From Alcanivorax sediminis (GTDB lineage: Bacteria > Pseudomonadota > Gammaproteobacteria > Pseudomonadales > Alcanivoracaceae): DNA of 64,000 bases. Made by a program: the position numbers and the translations under genes. The stretch spans positions 930,001 through 994,000 of the forward strand of contig NZ_WIRE01000001.1 in the NCBI RefSeq assembly GCF_009601165.1, given 5' to 3'. The notes under the pieces are model-generated. The model saw nothing but the letters and a program-made list of their open reading frames with translations, was not told the DNA's origin and made no database searches. Below, piece by piece: positions 61,241 through 64,000 of this stretch. How positions within the stretch are numbered: position 1 is the stretch's first letter; each line of letters starts with the position of its first letter.

Positions 61241-61642
61241 TTATGGGGCTACACCTTGATGGCGGGCTTGCTGTTTTGTTGCCTCCCGGGTGTGTTGGTA
61301 GCTAAGGGTGGTTTCCCCCAATACTTCGCAGGCTTGAAGAATACGAGCTTCCACGAGCACTTCATCGCCGGGTCTCAGTTGCAGAACTACCTCGCCGGTT
61401 TTCTTGCTGTCACCATTAATGGCTAATTTGCTGGTTTCGCTGTTAATCAGGGTGGTGCCGTTGCGATTGCGGCTGGCTCGCAGCAGGTAATCCAGGGTGT
61501 TGTACCTTCCCTTACAGCTGACTTCGAGCTGGAAGTGATGCTGGTCATGAATGGCGGTGTGGTGGATCTCCAGCTGGCAGTCTTGTGCGGATACACTGAT
61601 TGACAACGCAAGCAGGCTGAAACTGATCAGAGGTTTTTTCAT
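61241..61642 (-). CDS. Secreted small protein, CsgC/CsgH-like (tentative)
   Basis: The 133-residue protein starts MKKPLISFSLLALSISVSAQ, a clear signal peptide, and continues CQLEIHHTAIHDQHHFQLEVSCKGRYNTLDYLLRASRNRNG, then GEVVLQLRPGDEVLVEARIL. The Y-x-L, G-x-x-x-x-N and regularly spaced beta strands recall curli accessory proteins CsgC/CsgH, an immunoglobulin-like fold. No other curli genes are in the window, so the call is tentative. Longer upstream in-frame sequence overlaps the DUF2059 gene and is rejected. Confidence 0.6.
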   Translation of the reverse strand: MKKPLISFSLLALSISVSAQDCQLEIHHTAIHDQHHFQLEVSCKGRYNTLDYLLRASRNRNGTTLINSETSKLAINGDSKKTGEVVLQLRPGDEVLVEARILQACEVLGETTLSYQHTREATKQQARHQGVAP

Positions 61643-61770
61643 GATGCACGGGTGCGATAGCAAGGGTGTCATCAGTCTACTCCGCTCATTGAGGGGGCCC
61701 AAGTGCTGGCGGCTGTGGGCGCGAGTCGCTAGGGTTAAAGCTGAACCTGATGATTTACATGGCAGGATAG

Positions 61771-62598
61771 ATGGATAACAGAATGACAGAGCAAAACTTC
61801 GGGCGCGGTTTCCTCGGCGGGTGGATGGCGATGGTGTTGTTGCTGGCTTGCCAGTGGGCCATGGCCAACGATGAACAGTCTGTGAGCCGGCTGCTGATTG
61901 TCTCCGGTGTCGATGCCCAGATGCCGGTGTTCGGCAAGCTGGTGCACGGCACTCTGGCTCAGAATCCGGCATTGGACGCTGCTGAGCAGCGAGAGGTGTT
62001 GCTGCATATTGCCATGGAATCCTTTCGAGCTGATGTGATTCACCGTCATGTGGAGATGGCCGTGGCTGAGGCTCTGCAGCCGGGGGATCTGGAGACGTTG
62101 CAACTGTGGTATGGCTCGCCATTGGGTAAAAAAATTACCGAACTTGAACTGCTGTCGCAGCAAGCGGACAGCCTGCCAGCCATGAAGGCGGCGGCGGAGA
62201 GCCTGATGGCAGATCGTGAGCGTATCGCGGCGGCGGCCAGGCTGGATGATTTGACCGGGGCATCGGCTCTGGCGGTAACATTGCAGCAGCGCGCGTTGCT
62301 GGCTAATCATATGGCCGAATCCATTGCCGCTGATCCAGGGGCGCCGATCGATACCGCCGCACTGGATGCGCAGTTGCAACAGCGCCGCGAGCCTATTGAG
62401 CAGCTCATGCGGCAACAGACACTGCTATCCTTGGCTTTTACGTATCGCGAACTACCGGTGGACAGACTCGGCAGTTATGAAAGCTTCCTTTCCACCTCTG
62501 CTTCACAGCGTTACCAGCAGGGAGTGAAGGCCGGATTGTTGGCCGGGGTGGAGGCAACGTTAGGAGACTGGGAGGCGGGGTTGCGGGAGTATTATTAG
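61771..62598 (+). CDS. DUF2059 domain protein (exported)
   Basis: The 275-residue protein has an N-terminal hydrophobic signal (GGWMAMVLLLACQWAMA) and a mainly helical body. The segment VAEALQPGDLETLQLWYGSPLGKKITELE is the DUF2059 signature (SPLGKK-type motif). A second copy of the helical unit lies in the C-terminal half. Function unknown, probably periplasmic. AGGA precedes the ATG. The stop codon overlaps the start of a 16-copy heptamer array. Confidence 0.82.
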   Translation: MDNRMTEQNFGRGFLGGWMAMVLLLACQWAMANDEQSVSRLLIVSGVDAQMPVFGKLVHGTLAQNPALDAAEQREVLLHIAMESFRADVIHRHVEMAVAEALQPGDLETLQLWYGSPLGKKITELELLSQQADSLPAMKAAAESLMADRERIAAAARLDDLTGASALAVTLQQRALLANHMAESIAADPGAPIDTAALDAQLQQRREPIEQLMRQQTLLSLAFTYRELPVDRLGSYESFLSTSASQRYQQGVKAGLLAGVEATLGDWEAGLREYY

Positions 62599-62708
62599 CT
62601 ACGAGCTACGAGCTACGAGCTACGAGCTACGAGCTACGAGCTACAAGCTACAAGCTACAAGCTACAAGCTACAAGCTACAAGCTACAAGCTACAAGCTAC
62701 AAGCTACG
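62597..62708. repeat. Tandem heptamer array, 16 units of AGCTACG/AGCTACA
   Basis: Six AGCTACG, nine AGCTACA and a final AGCTACG follow each other without gaps (112 bp). The switch between two unit types in blocks points to growth by slippage. It starts on the stop codon of the DUF2059 gene. Smaller pieces of the same family are at 11830-11847, 35178-35208 and about 57278. Confidence 0.97.
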
Positions 62709-63318
62709 TTTGATTGGAAGGGAGCCACCTAAATAGTTCCCCGGTTTTTGGTTAATAGAAATACCTCCCAAATCGTGAAGTTCGGCGACAGGCAGGATCT
62801 GATGCCCCTGCAGGAACGTAGCGCAGCGGAGTAACGCGCGCAGTGCGGCTCGAAGGGTGAGCGAAGCGAATAACTCTTGCATGGCGATCCTCGTCTCAGC
62901 GAGGTAAGGATTCCAGAAGCGCCGTTCGAATGGTGTGAGATTCAACTGTTTGAACGAAGGGCTTTTCGATGGGATGGCCCTTGTAGAATGACCCGCCTTA
63001 TTCGGCCAACAAGTTGGCTCTCCCACAAACACCAAAGCGCTAAGGTGGCTCTGTAGGAGCTATGCTTGCATGGCGATCCTCGTCTCAGCGAGGCAAGTAT
63101 TCCAGAGCGCACATAAACACAGCCCGCATGGGCCTCCGGAGAATGACCAAGCCTCATTCGGTTAAAAAGTCAGCTTCTTTCCTCCCTGTCGCTCGGATTG
63201 CCTGCTGGCTGGCTCCCACAAAGAGACGCAATACGCTTCACGCAACAAGCAACACGCCTGCTTTGCAAACGGGTAATGTTTGCCGATGCCAAAGAGGCGC
63301 ATCAGGCATCAGGCCCAA
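62599..63318. other. Gene-free, repeat-rich interval
   Basis: About 720 bases without a convincing gene. It holds the heptamer array (62597-62708), two copies of a ~45-bp repeat (62877-62922 and 63066-63110), a REP-like TGTAGGAGCTATGCTTGCATGGCGAT near 63051 and short inverted pieces. The apparent frames here are low-quality and cross the repeats. Confidence 0.75.
62877..63110. repeat. Direct repeat pair, 189 bp apart
   Basis: TTGCATGGCGATCCTCGTCT and the following CAGCGAGG occur at 62877 and again at 63066, both followed by a similar AAG-n-ATTCCAGA stretch. Looser similarity continues (GTAGAATGACCCGCC... and GGAGAATGACCAAGCC..., each followed by ATTCGG), so this is a diverged duplication of roughly 190 bp. 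Each copy has an internal CCTCG/CGAGG hairpin. Confidence 0.8.
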
Positions 63319-64000
63319 TCACCCGCCCCGTTTCTTTCCTGATTTTTCCAGCACCATCAGGGTGTCCACGTAGGTCACGAAATGGTCCAGGTAGGCGGGG
63401 GAGAGATCTTTCAGTGCGGTGATGGCGCGGGTGACCAGTCGGTGGGAGTTGAGCGGGCCTGCGTCGCTGGGGGTCTGGGTGAGAGCGTCTTCGATGCGGC
63501 GGCGTTTGCGCTGTTGCTGCTGGCCGGCACGCACGCGGCTCAGGGCTTTCAGCTCACGGGGGCCATCATTGACGGGTTGCGGCGCGCTGTCTGCTGCGTC
63601 GAAAAGTGTGCCTTCCTGTTCCTGCAACATGGCCCGCAGTGGATCACGCTGCTCCGGCTCTACGGTGCTGCTGTCACTCTGTCTGAGCAGGGTGAGTACG
63701 TCCGCCAGTGGGGAGGCGGATGGCGCAGGTGCCAGCTGGCGTAGCAATGCCTTGAACGCGTGTTGTTCGTACAGCGGCGTCAATTCCGGCTGTTGTTGCG
63801 GGTCCCACTGTTGTTCCACCACCTGCTGGCTCTCGTTCAGCCGCTGCTCCAGCCGTGCAATCGTATCGCCAAGCCGGCTCAAGGTGCGGGGGCTGGTGTT
63901 GCGCAACTGTGCCAGACGTTCACTCTGGCGCTGCAGGAAGCGGAAGGCCACCGGGTCAAAGTGTTCTGCCCCCTGCGCCTGCAGAGTGTTGATGCGCGCC
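63319..64000 (-). CDS. DUF2894 family protein (partial, runs off right edge)
   Basis: At least 227 codons are present; the frame continues to the window edge (ARINTLQAQGAEHFDPVAF), so the N-terminus is missing and the internal GTG at 63951 is not the start. The sequence is helical and Gln/Arg-rich, with LQAQGAEHFDPVAFRFLQRQ and a C-terminal ITALKDLSPAYLDHFVTYVDTLMVLE, resembling DUF2894. That family is often encoded near OmpA-like genes. Function unknown. Confidence 0.7.
   Translation of the reverse strand, partial: ARINTLQAQGAEHFDPVAFRFLQRQSERLAQLRNTSPRTLSRLGDTIARLEQRLNESQQVVEQQWDPQQQPELTPLYEQHAFKALLRQLAPAPSASPLADVLTLLRQSDSSTVEPEQRDPLRAMLQEQEGTLFDAADSAPQPVNDGPRELKALSRVRAGQQQQRKRRRIEDALTQTPSDAGPLNSHRLVTRAITALKDLSPAYLDHFVTYVDTLMVLEKSGKKRGG

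Overview
The window looks like part of a chromosome from a marine hydrocarbon-degrading gammaproteobacterium, most likely Alcanivorax or a close relative. This is inferred from gene content: the gammaproteobacterial order ftsY-ftsE-ftsX-rpoH, an AlmA-type flavin monooxygenase for long-chain alkanes, a FadL-type outer-membrane transporter, several AraC/OruR-type regulators and lipid enzymes. No marker gene allows a species call. Most of the window is GC-rich and densely coded; about 57.3-61.2 kb is AT-richer and clearly accessory.

1-7.9 kb (minus strand) is the most striking region: a compact RiPP operon of the class II lanthipeptide type. A 55-aa precursor gene (7745-7912) precedes an intrinsic terminator, then an ABC exporter without a C39 peptidase domain, a full-length LanM, a PAPS-type sulfotransferase, a PhyH-like dioxygenase, a hexapeptide acetyltransferase and a second 2OG-Fe(II) oxygenase that runs off the left edge. 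The genes overlap or nearly touch. The LanM dehydratase motifs are intact, but all three zinc ligands of its cyclase domain are replaced (Cys to Ala930, Cys-His to Ala973-Met974). The product may therefore be dehydrated and heavily tailored without canonical zinc-dependent lanthionine formation.

8-25 kb is housekeeping: trmB, thiG, thiS, DUF423, rpoH (with a perfect CIRCE operator in its promoter), ftsX, ftsE, ftsY, an M16 protease pair, rsmD, a diguanylate cyclase operon, a COG3687 metal-hydrolase-like protein, and an MscS channel overlapping a large AAA membrane protein.

25-57 kb is mostly metabolism, transport and signalling: a CBS protein, Mpo1-like protein, AraC regulator and crotonase; an O-acetylhomoserine sulfhydrylase; a five-gene FMO / BASS transporter / epimerase / SDR / TSUP operon facing an AraC regulator; twin Met/Glu-rich lipoproteins; a secreted HNH nuclease; a Fur-boxed PepSY iron cluster; FadL; an AraC/AlmA divergent pair with a hydrolase; a desaturase/AraC pair; tRNA-Arg(CCG); an SMR exporter; a response regulator / LysM-FecR / CHASE2 kinase signalling operon; and two cytochromes c5.

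57.3-61.2 kb is an integrase-less integron cassette array: about five cassettes (DUF4259, a membrane protein, a Coq7-like diiron protein, a zinc-ribbon protein and a YCII protein) separated by attC-like sites. One attC is split by an intact IS3-family element with a 3-bp target duplication. The right end (61.2-64 kb) has a small CsgC-like secreted protein, a DUF2059 protein, a 16-copy heptamer array, REP-like repeats and a partial DUF2894 gene. Heptamer-based repeats also sit in at least five other intergenic regions.
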